A DNA stretch of 56,927 bases from Brachionus plicatilis (lineage: Eukaryota; Rotifera; Eurotatoria; Ploima; Brachionidae), in assembly GCA_010279815.1 (NCBI GenBank), contig QEOQ01000469.1:100461-157387 (forward strand), in the 5' to 3' direction. Positions 1 to 12,001 of this stretch are shown here, piece after piece; position 1 is the first letter of the stretch, and each line of letters starts with the position of its first letter. The position numbers and the translations under genes are program-made. The notes beneath the pieces were generated by a model that was not told the origin of the DNA, did no database searches, and saw only the letters and a program-made list of their open reading frames with translations.

Positions 1-172
1 ATGGCCGTAAAAAAACGTCTGTGTAATGGACCCGTTTGTCTTGGCCGCATCTAACACTAAAAATAATTTTAAAGTCAAAGTTCAGACTTGACTTCAAAAA
101 AATAAAATTTAAAGTCAAAGTCCTGACTTGAATTTGACTTCATGACTTTGGCTTTTGACCAACTCTGGTGCC
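1..172 (-). repeat. End of a dispersed repeat, 'AGTCAAAG' family (family C)
   Basis: Read on the minus strand this begins CAGAGTTGGTCAAAAG and runs through AAGTCAAAG/AAGTCTGAAC motifs to GGCCGCATCTAACACT. Related stretches lie at about 12002-12075, 32995-33110, 33640-33730 and 49497-49570. The CAGAGTTGG-like terminus resembles hAT-type ends, but no matched pair of termini with a target duplication was found for this copy. It runs off the window's left edge and abuts the truncated LINE below. Confidence 0.6.
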
Positions 173-1434
173 GAGAAATGACTCATTTGATGCTTTAAAC
201 GCTTTGACGCAACTATTGACGTAGATACAAACACCACCGCCTCTCTTATCGCCCTTTCTATCGGTTCTAAAGAGCTTGTAGCCATCTAACTCTGAAGCTG
301 AGCTTGAATCGAACCAAGTTTCAGTGATGCCAATAACATTTGGTTCTAAACTGGCTGCCACCGATTTAAGCAAACGAATCTTGTTGTTGAGGCTGGTCGC
401 ATTGGTGTACCAGAAATCTAAAACTCGAGTGGTCGAGATTTGAGACATTGTATCATCATGAGGGATATGAGATATTGACGAATCAGGCGAACAGTGCGTT
501 GACTGAAATGAAACTAATGAAGTGTATTCCGACACTTTCGAGCACTCATGGACTTGGTCACATCCCATTTCAGCCAGTGAACCATCGAGACCACATGAGG
601 CCATGGTCTCTCCACTTGGATTCATTCTTTGCTAGCGTTGCTCAATTGTGGAGACCACCATTCTGAGCTCACCATTTCGAATACCCCAGAATCGTTTCTT
701 ACCATCATTGCCGGTCTCAAACTTGAGTTCGCGTCCGTTTATGGTCGACGATTCCTTCAGTTTTGCATTTCTAGTGTCACGTTCCTCTCGAAGTTTTTTG
801 TCAGCCGCTCTTTCACTTGGCGTGCGGTCCTCGTTAATGTAGACCTTTTTGTACTGCTCATTCTGACTTTTACGTAACTTTTTTGCGTTACGTAGTATTG
901 CCATTTTGGCGTCAACTGACTCCATTTCCAAGACAATCAGGACTCGTTCGTTCATCGTATTTCGCATATTTGCTGAGTTACCTGTTGTTTGACCTCTGAT
1001 ACGCCTGGTCTTAATAACTCTGCTCTCAGCAACCCCAATCTCACTCGTTAGATTCTTTACCAAAGCATCATCCTTCCGTACACAACTCAGCCGGTATAGC
1101 CGCTATGACGTTATTTGCTCGCTCGGCTTTCTTTTTCGTCTCGTTTGCCATCGTGGCCATCATTGCAACCGCGTTTTTATCCTTGTGAACTTCGCCAGCC
1201 ATGATCTTCGACCAGTCTAGTGGTGTTGATGTTGTTGACTCTTTTTTATTCTTTTTTAAACTCAGTTATCTCAGTTGTCATTTCCTTGATTTGTTCCTTC
1301 TGAGCCTTCACAATGCTCACTAACGCCATAACATATTTGTGCATCTTTTTTAAGGTATCCGTGCTTTGTCCTGGGACGGATGGCCAGTCCTCTAATAAAG
1401 AAAACGCTTCTTCCATTTGTTTTAGAAATGTCAA
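140..1434 (-). pseudogene. Non-LTR retrotransposon (CR1/Jockey-like) 5' part: ORF1 and start of the endonuclease
   Basis: Three minus-strand pieces form one LINE 5' region. Piece 1434-1246 encodes a coiled-coil-like segment. Another frame across 1250-1070 stays coding-like (DWSKIMAGE). Piece 1063-632 contains ERVLIVLEMESVDAKMAIL followed by VYINEDRTPSER, which resembles the RRM-type domain of LINE ORF1 proteins. Piece 625-140 carries the start of an APE-type endonuclease: WYTNATSLNNK, VIGITETWFD, then KRGGGVCIYV. The last two pieces share a frame and are separated by a single TAG at 632-634, either an ORF1/ORF2 boundary or a nonsense mutation. The endonuclease is cut off about 110 residues in, where the family C repeat begins; RT is absent. 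Frame changes show it is dead. Confidence 0.8.
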
Positions 1435-1559
1435 ATTTATGTTAATTTAAATTTATTTTTATATTACTTTTTTTATTATTTTTTTAGGTTCCCAATAAAG
1501 TTTTAACAAAAATAAATTTTTTTCATTTGAAATTTAGACGGACATTTTTGATATTTTAT

Positions 1560-2030
1560 TTTAAGTTAGAGTACGGTGCTTTTAAAAATTCGATTTTAGA
1601 CTTTTAACCCAATTTTTTTGAAATCTACATGGTCAAAATAGTTGGTTTTAAGAGTTATATTGGCCCATGAAAAATTTTACAAACAAGGGCTAGCCTCTGG
1701 GTCAATTGAAAAAAGTCAATCAACTGAATTTTTAACACTTTTTTTGAACTCATTATGGTCAAATTAGTCTGAAAAATTGCTTATTTTTGATTAAAAAAAA
1801 ATTTTCAAACTAGGGTTAGCAGCTAGGGTTATTTGGAAAAGTCGACCTACAAACTTCTAATGGCTTTTTTTGAACTCTCCATGGTCAAATAAGTTAGTCT
1901 ACAAAGTTTCAGACGTTTCCAAGGACTTTGAAAAATCTGGACACACAGACGACAGACAGACGACAGACACGACCATCGTAATACCTAGATTTTGTTAGAT
2001 AACTCTCTGAAATCTAGGCAACCCCCTAAC
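1560..2030. repeat. Degenerate 126-bp tandem repeat ending in a GACAGACGACAGAC tract
   Basis: The motif GAAATCTACATGGTCAAA recurs in diverged form at 1620, 1746 and 1872, a spacing of 126 bp each time. The third unit runs into an ACAGACGACAGACAGACGAC tract (about 1940-1970) and then a C-rich stretch near 2020. No coding frame is apparent. It could be a LINE 3' UTR or a small satellite. Confidence 0.55.
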
Positions 2031-2059
2031 CTTTACCCCTAATACTGATTAACATTTCA

Positions 2060-3370
2060 ATTATTAAATTCATTATAAAAATATAAAATGTAAAAAAAAT
2101 CAAAAATACATTAAAGGGTTTAAAATTAAAAAGAAAATTCAAAAAAAATTGAAAAGAGTTACTGATCTATTGGTTATTTGAAAAAATTTATCTAGTGCAT
2201 AGCACTCTCACTAAAAAATATGGCAAAAGAATAATTTCTAAAATACAAGTAACCCTTTTCTTTGTTTAAAAAAAAGATTTTATTTTTTAAAAAAAAATTT
2301 AGAGAAAATTGGTATTTAGTAACAAAATTTTATTTCTTAGTGAATATAATTCAAGGTTAATCAACAGGCTATTGCTCTTATCGCAGTCCACTGATTAACA
2401 CTTAATATTTTTAATACAAATAAAAATATCCATTTGAATTTTAAATTATTTGAAAATATTTAACAACAGAAAATTCAAGTTAAACAATTCAAATTTTTGC
2501 ACAAATTTTAAGAAAAGTCAAATTAATGTTAAAATTATTTAAATTTATCATATAGGAAAAAATATTGAAAATGATATAAGCTTACACCTTGTTATCTTAT
2601 ATTTAAATCCATGTTAAAAATTGCTTTATAAGCTATCATTAGATTTAATTTATTTTAAATTTGTATAATTCTGAAATCACTTAACTAAAATTCTAATTTA
2701 AAAATTAGCGATTTTTTTTGTAAAGACCTCTAAATAAAATAATTAATATTGATACTAACCTGAGTTAAATTTTATTGTTTTACAAAATATTCAAATAATA
2801 TATATTAACTTATTTACTCAACCATTTTACACCAAAAAACATGAAAACATGAGAAAGTTTGCAAATAAATTTTAAAATAGCAAAAACTAAAAACGTGTGA
2901 TAATGAACACCATTACTCAATTGACACTGAATTAAAAAAATAATTAAAATGTTAAATTCTTAATAATAAGTCCCTAAACTTGAAAAATTTAAAAATAAAA
3001 GCCCATGGTATAAATAAGTCGAGATACTTAAAAAATCTAGTGAGGAGAAAAATAGAATTATGGCTTTTTAAAAAGAGCAAGAAAGGTTCAATTAAATCAA
3101 GCTCAGATAAGCCAAATATATATCTTTAATAGGACTTTTATAGCTTATTTCTTATTAATTTAAAGCAACAAAGTAAATGAAATTAATCAAATATCATTTT
3201 TTTTTAAAAATCATATGATATATATTAAATCATTCATTCAATATGAGCCTTCTTTTAATGATAAGAAAAATTAAAAAGCTTTATATCCTTAGAAAAAACT
3301 TTTATCTATTATTTTTATTCTCTAATTTTTTTTAAGATAATATATTTTTGAATCCACAATTTTAACAATA
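2060..3370. other. AT-rich stretch without a recognisable gene
   Basis: Mostly homopolymer-rich A/T sequence. Reading all frames gives only short runs with no recognisable domains, splice-bounded exons or RNA genes. Confidence 0.6.
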
Positions 3371-3381
3371 AATTCCATTAG

Positions 3382-3526
3382 TTGAAGATTATGGTCAATT
3401 TGTGATGCTCAAAATGAATGATCAGATTAAAACTATTGAATAAATTGTTATTTTTTAATAAAAATAATACAGAGATTAATTTGATCATTTTAAGCCTCAA
3501 AAATTGATCATTATCTTCAAATTGCC
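3382..3526. mobile_element. Small hAT-like MITE with CCATTAG duplication
   Basis: Two arms of about 40 bp form an imperfect inverted repeat: GAAGATTATGGTCAATTT on the left, and on the right the reverse complement of a segment reading GAAGATAATGATCAATTT. CCATTAG stands immediately outside both ends (3375-3381 and 3527-3533). A duplication of this length suggests hAT or a related superfamily. A half copy is visible near 9590-9636. Confidence 0.65.
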
Positions 3527-3686
3527 CCATTAGTTTGACTTTCATAATTGATAATAAAATAGCTAGTTTTGAAAGCAAATGCTGAAACGAAGACTTTTCT
3601 AAAACTTTTAACTCTATTTTAATTTTTAAAATTTCTAAACATATTCCTTTTTTCTTAAAGAAATTAGAAATACAAAATTTTGGTTA

Positions 3687-4090
3687 ATGGAAGAACTAAG
3701 AAAAGAAATAATTGAGTACTACTCAAATTTAATCAATGAAATTGATATTAAATGTGAGAAGGCGGTTTTGTTTTTCAAAACTGAAGAGGCCTTAAATGAG
3801 ATCGAAACCAATCGTGAAAATATTATTTCTAAAATCAAACAAACTGAAATGATCAAATTGGAAAATTTTAAAGATTCAAAGACACTTTACGATGGTATAT
3901 TTGCTTTTTTAATTTCAAAAAGAAGTTCCATGGATATAGAATTATTTGAAAAATCAAAAGCTATCCCAGACGAAAAATTTCCGAAATCATGGATAACGAG
4001 TCTAGAAAAAGGTAAAAAATTCAAATTTATAGTGCACTTAGGACAATTGATAGTTTCTAGTTCTTTGAGACCGGATGACTTCGAATATAG
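3687..4090 (+). CDS. Putative first coding exon of an unknown protein, ending at a GTAAGT donor
   Basis: An open frame starts at ATG 3687 and reaches a consensus donor AG|GTAAGT at 4090/4091. It encodes about 134 residues: a Glu/Lys-rich helical N-terminal half (residues 1-70, coiled-coil-like) and a more mixed second half (KFIVHLGQLIVSSSLRPDDF). I do not recognise the family; the helical part looks like linkers in animal RING/B-box proteins, but no zinc ligands are present. The donor leaves the frame in phase 2. The LRR-like exon at 10451 would join in phase 0, so the two do not splice directly. Everything to about 10.4 kb could be intron filled with repeats, or the downstream exons may be lost. 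Confidence 0.45.
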
Positions 4091-4940
4091 GTAAGTAAAA
4101 AAATACAAATTATAAAATTGTCAAATTAAATTCATGATCGAATTTTAATGATCATGATTAAAAAAATGAAAATAAAATTGCTTTGATTATTTTTTAATTA
4201 TATTATTAAAGAGCCATTTACATGTTAGGGGAACCATGGGGTTTCCATCAAAATAAGTTTCATTCCAATTTAAATTCTAAATAAATAAACAGTTAACTCA
4301 CTTTAATCCGAAACTCCTTTATTCATAAAATTCAGCTTTCGGACGTTTTTCTCCGGTCCCTACCCCCTTCCCAGTGATAATGACTAAAGTGAAAAAAACG
4401 TAAATAAACGTTTAAATTGATAAGAACGTGAAATTTTCGAAAATTTTATAAGAATTTAATACATAAATTTTTTGTTTAAAGTGAAGTTTTTTAAAAAATG
4501 ATCCGCTAGTTAAGTTAATAAAATCAAAATAAAAATAAAATTTCTCAATATATTTTTTTAACCGAGATAAGGATTTTTTATTTTTGAATTTTAAAAAATA
4601 TAAAAAAAAAATTAAATTAAAATTTGACAAATTAATAAATTTTAATTTGTATAATTACTTCTTTAAAAAAAATTATTCGGAACTTAAATTATTTATTAAT
4701 TTGTATATCTGTACCGAGTTTAAGCCTCTTCAGATTAAATAAAAAAAAAAAATAATAAAAAATAAAAATAAAGATAAATAAAATAAAATAAAAATTAAAA
4801 GTAAGAAAAAATTAAGTTAAAATAATATTACTTAAAAAGTAGATAAATATTAAAATTAAAATTAGATAAATTTTGATATAGAGTAACAGAATACATATTT
4901 TAAATATTTGATGATTCAGGAAAAAAAGAAGAAATAGTGA
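4091..4940. other. AT-rich, possibly intronic; no gene seen
   Basis: This stretch follows the 4091 splice donor. It includes a less AT-rich patch (about 4310-4375, CTCCGGTCCCTACCCC) and long A/T runs. No supported coding frame. Confidence 0.5.
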
Positions 4941-4948
4941 GGTAGCAA

Positions 4949-7900
4949 TTACACAATCGAGTTGGGTACTCGATGTATCTTGATTCGAAACCTTTCTTCC
5001 ACCAGTCTAACAGTTAATGGAACAGAATGGCTCAGTCCTGCCCTAACATATCTCTCATTCAACTCAAAGAGTCGATTTGAGACTGTTAGTAGTTTAAGTT
5101 TATTATATGCCTCATTATGTAATATGTTGGAGGGAGTATCATATCATAGTTTTAGTATAGAACGAACTGCTGAATTTTGGATTACTTCATTGCATTCTTG
5201 CATTTTGATATTAGTTCCTGAAAGAGAGTTAAGACAAGGAAAAAGAATCAAATTTAATACCTAGGAACTTTATTTCTTTTAAGCTTTCGATTTTATTCCC
5301 ATAAATCCGTAAATTTAACACAGAACTTTCTTTATTCTTTTAATAAAAATCATTGAGCAAGACTTTTCAACCGAAATCTTCATTTTCCACTTGAAAAGCA
5401 CTGTTCTATTTCAACTAGGTACTTATTCATCTTACTTTCTATATTTCCATTTTTTTTTATAAATGAAAAAAGTAACAAGATCGTCTGCAAAGAGAAGTGA
5501 ATATTCTTTATTAGATTTATTTCTTTTAGGAATATCATTAATAAATATACTAAATAATAAAGGACTAATAACTGAGGTTTTGAGGAACGCCAGCAGATAT
5601 TTTGAATTCATCACTGATGAGATCATTTATATTTACTTTAAATGTTCTACAGTCAAGAAATGATTTAATCCAATAAATTAAGTAGGCAGGTATATTTATC
5701 TTTATCAGCTTGTAAATTATACCTTCATGCCAGACTTTGTCGAAAGCTTTAGAAATGTCAAAAAATAAGCAACATACTTTTTTCTTTCTATTAAAAGATT
5801 CGACAACTTTTTGGATAAGGAAAACTAAATTAACTGCGGTTCATCGAAGTTTCCTAAAACCAGATTGTTCCTGAATTAGCAAAGAATTTTTTTCCAAGCA
5901 ATCATGTAACCCTGAAAAAATAATACGTTCAAGAAGTTTACCTAGACAGCTTGTAATGCTTATTGGTCGATAATTAGATGGGTCTTGTAGAGGAGAAGAT
6001 TTCTTAGGTATCATTGTAATATTGGCACTTTTCCAAACTTTAGGAATTGTACCTTCTTGGAGACTAAGATTAAAAAGGTCTATTATTTCTTTTAACAAAT
6101 TTAAAGAGAGATTTTTTAACATTAAATTGTGGATAAGGTCGGGTCCGCAAGCTGCTTCTCCTTTAACCTTTTTAATGCTATAATAATTTCATTAAGACTA
6201 ATCAGTTCGTTGAATAATGGCTGACTATTATTCTTAAAGTATTTTAAATTAAAATGAGTTTTTTCTGTATCTTTTTTAGTGTTTTCGAGGTCAGAATAAA
6301 GACTGAATGTCGATGATAATATTTTTCCAAATAATTTCCCTTTTTCCTCATCTGTTTTGAAATCTTGGTTGTTCAGAGTTAAAGTTGGGACTAAATTTGA
6401 TCCTTTTATGATCTAAACTTGCTTATTTTTTTCCAGAATGGCCTACTTGATAGGGGGTTTTTCCCCATCTTATGATAAAATCAAACCAATTTTGATTCCA
6501 AAATTTTTTTAGGCTAATTTTAATTTCCAATTTCAAATAGATTATATCTTTGTTTTGTCATTTGACAGCGAGTTTTTGAAAATATCTTCTTATTTGCCTA
6601 CTTTCTTTAATCAAATTTACAATATAAGGAGGGAGACTACTACGAAAACTTTTTAAACTGAAATGGTATACTTTTTTGCACAGCTGACAATATTTTTTTG
6701 GTAATTATTTCGTTTTGTTCGTCAATCGTCAAGAATTTCAAAATATTCTCTATTAAAGATATTAAAAGTAGGGATTTTATCATTGATTACAGAAAAATCT
6801 AATTCATTAATTATCTTTTCCAAAATAATTCCATTTTGATTTTCTCCTTAACTAAAATAGCTACTCCTCCTCCATATTTAATACATGGCTTAGTAATTGA
6901 AACATAATTTTTAAAATCAAAATAAATATTTGATTCACTTAAATCAATTTTTATATATTTAAGTAATTCTATGTCAGGACTTTTCTGAGCCAAAAAAGTT
7001 TCTAACAGTTGAACCTTACTAGGGAGATGAGAACAATTCCAATGTATAATTACTAACCTTTTCTGACTCAAAAGCTGACTCTTGTTACAGCTTTTTTGGG
7101 TGGTTTTCTTCTTGTTCTGTTTCAGATGGTCTTTTAATTTGGTTACTGGTTTGAACATACTGAGCATACTTTTTCCGATCTTTTTGAACATTTTGAATAG
7201 ATGTTTGGACATTAGGTTGTACTGGAATTTGTAGAGTATTTAAATGGTCCTCTAGAACTGGAGTTTTTAAAATTTTAGCACTTGAGAGAAGTAATGCTAT
7301 TGAATCTTGGTCATTTGATACATTTAATACATTTGGTTGATATTCTGGGGTTTTTGGCATTTCATCCACATTTTGATCAGTGTTAGTTTGAATTTCTTCT
7401 TGTTCTAAATAGAGCTTATTGTAGTCAATTTTTTGTCTTTCTATCGACTTCAATTTCTCAGCTATGGTACATTTATGTGTCATATGACCTTTTTGATGAC
7501 ATTTTCGGCATAAGGATTCCTTAACCGGACATTTTGCTACATTATGATTTTAATGGTCACAAAAATAGAATTAAGGCTTTTGACCAACAATAGAGACTAC
7601 ACATCTAAACCCAAAAATATTAGCGGGACCAGAAAGGTTTTTGATTATATTTTCCGTCTGTTTTGGGGAAGAAATTTTCTCCCTTATAACTCCATTTTTT
7701 AGAGGACAATTTTTATAATTTTCTTCTGAATTGTCTTCGATTCTAACTCATCAAATCGAAAGGCATCAAAAAAATTTTTGAGTAATTCGCATTTGTAATA
7801 TCTGCGTAAGAAGTGAAAACCTAAAGGACTGTACCTTCTAAGATCCGATAATTTGTTTGCGTCTTCAAGATTAAAATTTGTTCCATTAATATTGATTGCC

Positions 7901-8133
7901 CGATTGTAAATATCTTGTGAGTTAAACGCCGAGTTAAATTCGATTGTCCATACTTCATTGAATCAGGAATTGGAAAGCGACGTGATTGCATCAATTTTAT
8001 CTTGGTTTAAGGCGATATCGAACGCACTGAACAGAGTCTTGTGGTTAACTGGTTTGTCTAGCTTCTTCAAATTTAACTTAACGGAATTCTTGAAAATCCA
8101 CCTAGAAATTTCGCTTTGATTAGCTAGCGACAT
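4949..8133 (-). pseudogene. Decayed LINE (CR1/Jockey-like) with ORF1 and ORF2
   Basis: Read from the right. A Met at 8133-8131 (MSLANQSEISRWIFKNSV) opens an ORF1-like frame. Near 7560-7460 comes a CCHC knuckle (CRKCHQKGHMTHKC, C-x2-C-x4-H-x4-C), then a Gln/Pro/Thr-rich tail ending near 7085. ORF2 begins about 7060 with VIIHWNCSHLPSK, the endonuclease start, and CIKYGGGVAILVKE. RT motifs follow: IPKVWKSANITMIPKK and NYRPISITSCLGKLLERII (6122-5841), DISKAFDKVWH (near 5750), SPLLFSIFINDIP and LLFADDLV (5626-5432). The C-terminal LINE tail (FELNERYVRAGLSHS) ends at the TAA at 4949-4951. ORF2 is shorter than usual, and several frameshifts and stops make it inactive. Confidence 0.85.
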
Positions 8134-8736
8134 TGCTTACTTTCAAATTTAACAGTTAGATTTGTCACGTGACGACGCGATTATTTTCCAATTTCAATTT
8201 TGTTCTTAATATAACATATATAAAACTTTATAGATTAAATAATACCATAGCACAGTGATTCAGCCAAGCATAAATTTTTGCCATAATTCAAAAAAAACAT
8301 TTCCCCAATTCAAACATAGATCCGTATAGAAAAAATATTGCTCTATCAGAATTTGAAATTATTTTTTGAGTAAAAACCAAAAATAAATTGACTCAAAGTT
8401 GAAAAGAAAAATTATGAAAATTTGTATGCTTTTTTTGAATTAAATTATCTTAGGAATCAGGTGAAATAAGATCTAGATATTTTTATCTAAAAGTACAATC
8501 AAACAGTTAATAATAAAAAAAAAAATTTCGCACATAATTGCTCACAACTAAGAAAACTGAGCCCAGGGGCTTAGGGTTATACTAACCCAGATGCCTTTTT
8601 TTAAATAAAATTTTAAAAAAATCGATTCTTTTGGATTTTATTTTTCATCATTCAAAATCAACGGTTCCAAAAATCAAAGTTCATATTTACTAATTTAAAA
8701 TTTTAATAATTTCAGCGACAATAAATAACTCTAGAT
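8134..8736. other. Intergenic AT-rich DNA
   Basis: Lies between the LINE start and the hAT-like MITE. The only uncommon feature is a C/G patch near 8560-8590 (GAGCCCAGGGGCTTAGGG). No coding evidence. Confidence 0.5.
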
Positions 8737-9175
8737 GGCAAATTGAAGTTTGAGATCAAGATCCCTTTCGATCATGTCCCTTTCTATTGAACTTTAATTG
8801 GTTTAAATATTTTCATTAATTTTAAGGAAAACTTACTTTTAAAAACAAAAAAATTAACTGTTTTTAAAATTTTAAATGTATGAAAGTAGAAAAATAAAAT
8901 TATTTCAGTTTGAATGAATGGACATAAAAGTTATAAATTTAAATTTGTGAATTAACTTAACCTGGTATATTTAAACTATTGATTGTTTTTGTTAAATAAA
9001 TAAGAGATCAATCATTTTGATGTTAATTTGATAATGAACCATTATTAGACATAACATGTATATTAATGTTAAGTATTTATTTCTAAAAAATTATTAAAAT
9101 CATTAGATTAATTAAGTTTTAAAATTTTGAATGGTCGTTTTGATCTTTAAATTTGATCCGAAACTTCAATTTGCC
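8737..9175 (+). mobile_element. hAT-like MITE, family B, copy 1
   Basis: Ends are GGCAAATTGAAGTTTGAGAT and, inverted, GGGCAAATTGAAGTTTCGGA. The 8 bases outside are CTCTAGAT on the left and CTCTTGAT on the right (7 of 8 equal), as expected for a hAT-type duplication. Two more copies in the opposite orientation lie at 49877-50658 and 52706-54180. No coding capacity. Confidence 0.75.
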
Positions 9176-9424
9176 CTCTTGATACTAATTTTTATATAAA
9201 TAATTTTGGTAAAAATCAACTTTTTCTGAATCACTGTGCATAGTCCTTCGATTGAGTTCAATTGGCAATGTTTCTTAGGAATAAAGATTATCTTAATGTT
9301 TTATTTTTTAGGGCAAGTTTTCAATCTTTTTGTAATGATATCTAAATTAAATTTTTTTAAATTGAGTATTTTTGTACGTTCTAAAAGTCTCTAGGAAAAA
9401 AATAAATAAAAAAACTAAAATATT

Positions 9425-9535
9425 GAAATTGTTCAGAATTTTCTCTTGTTTCAGGGTCTGTTTAGAAAATTATATGTTGAAGAGTTAACAAAAAACAAGA
9501 GCCCAAAAAACTGAAAAATTACCTGTGGACTAATT
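9425..9535 (+). repeat. Relict of the long TIR of the DDE element at 35.9-39.2 kb
   Basis: GTTCAGAATTTTCTCTTGTT TCAG, then a run ending CCCAAAAAACTGAAAAATT, parallels the TIR segment at about 38763-38860 (GTTCAGAATTTTCTCTAGTT followed by CAAAAAAACTAAAAAATT). No transposase remains next to it. It is a diverged solo TIR or a non-autonomous relative. Confidence 0.6.
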
Positions 9536-9589
9536 CTATTAAAAAATTAAAATTTATTTTAAATTTTTCGTTTGATTTGATCATTTTGA

Positions 9590-9640
9590 GCATCAAAAAT
9601 TGATCATTAACTTAAACTTGCCATTTGCAAATTATAGTCA
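9590..9640 (+). repeat. Half copy of the 3.4-kb MITE
   Basis: TGATCATTTTGAGCATCAAA followed by AATTGATCATTAACTT and ending CTTGCC matches the right arm of the element at 3382-3526. The left arm is missing. Confidence 0.5.
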
Positions 9641-10450
9641 ATTTAGATTCCAAAATTATTTTTGAATTCTTTTGAAATTTTTTTTATTAATTCGTTTAAG
9701 TATCTAATATTTTTTCAGCTTTTTAGTTTGCTTATTATTACAAAGTTTTCTTCAATAATTATTTTTTAGAGATGAACCTCCAAGATTGTTAACATTTTTT
9801 TTAAACAAAATATAAAAAATTAATTAATTTAGATTAAGAATAAATCTGATGTTACAATATATTGGACTAATAAAGCTTTAATTTTTTGGTTGATAGAATA
9901 TGGACAATAAATTGATGTGAGAACTTTGAAGGTTTACATTTGAAGTGGATAAGTTTTTTACTTTTTTCCTGAAAAGTTTTTAAGTTACATTAAGTAAGCA
10001 AGTGCGCCACTACTTGATGACTCAAGTCTCCTTCAGCATTTATACTACTACTAATTAATTTTATTAAGAATTTGTTTTAGTTGACTAAATTGCTTTAATA
10101 TCAGTCTAATCTTTATCACTCTTAATATTGTGCTCTATTTAATAAAAAAATTTTGAAAAATTAATAAAATAAAATTCGCTCTTTTTTAAATTAATTAAAT
10201 ACTATTAATCAATCGATTAATGTGAATATTTCTACTAAAAAACTATGTCAACTTAATTTATTTATGTAAAACTTAATAATTAATAGATGGAGAACTAATA
10301 AGTAAAAATTCATATATAAAAATTTAATTTTTTTAATTTAAAATAAATGGTGAATTAAATATTAAATTAGATTCGAAATTTAATAAATATATTTCAGAGG
10401 TAAAGCTCAAAATTTAAAAATAAATTAAATTTAAAAAATTTTGAATTTAG
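9641..10450. other. AT-rich region upstream of the LRR-like exon
   Basis: No reading frame of note. A candidate acceptor TATATTTCAG ends at 10397 and another, TTTTGAATTTAG, ends at 10450. The second directly precedes the long open frame. Confidence 0.45.
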
Positions 10451-11833
10451 AAATTTGCAACAAAATTTCAAGTATATGCTCAATTGATTAAGAATAAAAA
10501 TGATCATGTGATAATTGATTTATCTCAAAAAGAAAAAAATCAAATTGACAGCTTAAAGCTTAGAAGTTATATAGAGATGAAAAGTAGAAATGAAATTCCC
10601 ATGACTGAGTCCGGCTTTGAACTTATTCCAACATATCTTGATGTGGAAAGTGTCAGAGAGTTGAAAATAGTTAGCTACAGTGATACGGAACTTCCCACTC
10701 AATTATTTAGACCCTTCAAAAATTTAACTAGATTCGAAATAAGAACTCTCTTCTTCTTAAACACTCTAAATGAAAACTCATTTATTGGTTTGGAAGGCTT
10801 GGAAATATTGGAACTATACTCAGATCCAACAGACGAGAATTTGATTGATATTAAAGAAAATACTTTTAAGGCCCTTATAAATCTAAAGCTGCTTATTTTT
10901 ACAGATTGCAGATTTGTCAATTTTCACAAGACAAGTGGACTAGAGAACCTTAGAGAATTAAAGATTAAAGGATGTTCTTTTCTTGAAGATTTTCGACTTG
11001 AGTATTTAGAGTTATGTAAGAACCTCGAAAATTTATTAATATTCGATAGTTCATTTGACAAAAGTGAATTCAAATCGTTCAATGGATTCGAGAAATTAAA
11101 AATTTTAGAAACAGACGAAAAAGAAGAAGAACTTCTCAAAAGCAATCTCTATATTTTGAGTCTTTACCGCCAATCTTTTAAACCTCATGTTTCATTGAAT
11201 GGGCTCAAATTTCTCAACATTAGAGTTGAATGTCGACTAAAAAAAATAGAGCATTTGAATCAATTGAATCAGCTTGAATTTTTGGACTTTTGTTTGCCCA
11301 ACAAATTAACAAAAAAATTTAACCAAGTTAATTTGCCAAAGTTAAAGTATTTAGTGTTAACTTGCAGAAATACACCAAATTTTAACGAATCACTTAAGAA
11401 TTTACAAGGATTGGAAGTGATCAATGCCAAATTTACGCCTCGCGATCAATTTATAATTTTGAAAAGTCTTGACTATCTAGCTATTACTGACCCAAAGAAA
11501 TCTTTTAGTACAATCAAAAATTTGAAATTTTTAAAAATCGAAAGTTCCTATTTTGAGTTTTTTTATGAAGATGATAAAAGGAATGAAATAAATGAAAAAT
11601 TGTCTAAGCTTTTCGAGTCACCTGAAAATGTGTTGTTTCACGATGAAATCTGTGGAAATGAAATTCTCTTTGAAGTAAGAAATGTTATTTTATTTTTGAG
11701 GGCTCAAAATTTAAAAGTTCAAAAAAAATTTTTTTTTCAACAAACAAAAGAAAGTTCAGTAAATTTTATCTGCTGCTACATACAGTTACTTTCAAATTGT
11801 CATCTAGATTTTTTTTTTCTTGTTTTCAATTGA
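10451..11833 (+). CDS. Leucine-rich-repeat-like protein exon
   Basis: A frame open for about 1.38 kb in very AT-rich DNA, so probably genuinely coding. It follows a splice acceptor-like TTTAG (10446-10450) that contains the in-frame stop bounding it upstream; the start is therefore upstream or at an internal ATG near 10576. The product has diverged leucine-rich repeats at 22-28-residue spacing: LRELKIVSYSD, LEGLEILELYS, LINLKLLIFTDCRF, LENLRELKIKGCSF, LNQLEFLDFCL, LPKLKYLVLTC, LQGLEVINAKF, LKFLKIESSYF. No signal peptide or membrane segment is visible, suggesting an intracellular binding protein. The last 50 residues (after ILFE) lose the pattern. A GTAAGA at about 11674 is a plausible donor, so the true exon may end there. 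Partner and function unknown. Confidence 0.6.
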   Translation, partial: KFATKFQVYAQLIKNKNDHVIIDLSQKEKNQIDSLKLRSYIEMKSRNEIPMTESGFELIPTYLDVESVRELKIVSYSDTELPTQLFRPFKNLTRFEIRTLFFLNTLNENSFIGLEGLEILELYSDPTDENLIDIKENTFKALINLKLLIFTDCRFVNFHKTSGLENLRELKIKGCSFLEDFRLEYLELCKNLENLLIFDSSFDKSEFKSFNGFEKLKILETDEKEEELLKSNLYILSLYRQSFKPHVSLNGLKFLNIRVECRLKKIEHLNQLNQLEFLDFCLPNKLTKKFNQVNLPKLKYLVLTCRNTPNFNESLKNLQGLEVINAKFTPRDQFIILKSLDYLAITDPKKSFSTIKNLKFLKIESSYFEFFYEDDKRNEINEKLSKLFESPENVLFHDEICGNEILFEVRNVILFLRAQNLKVQKKFFFQQTKESSVNFICCYIQLLSNCHLDFFFLVFN

Positions 11834-12001
11834 ATGGCGAAGAAATGGACTCTCAAAAAAATTCAAGATTATTTTGAATCTGACAAATATTAAAATTTTT
11901 TCTTTTTGAAATAATCAGAGTTGTTTAAATGTCTCAAAAAATAAATTAAGCATAAATGTCTACACAATTCCTTTTCAGTATTTAAAATTTAAAATCCTAG
12001 C

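Noticed and set aside
3687..11833. One gene joining the 3.69-kb exon directly to the LRR-like exon
   Set aside because: The donor at 4090 leaves phase 2 while the acceptor at 10450 requires phase 0; a direct join gives a stop within about 12 codons.
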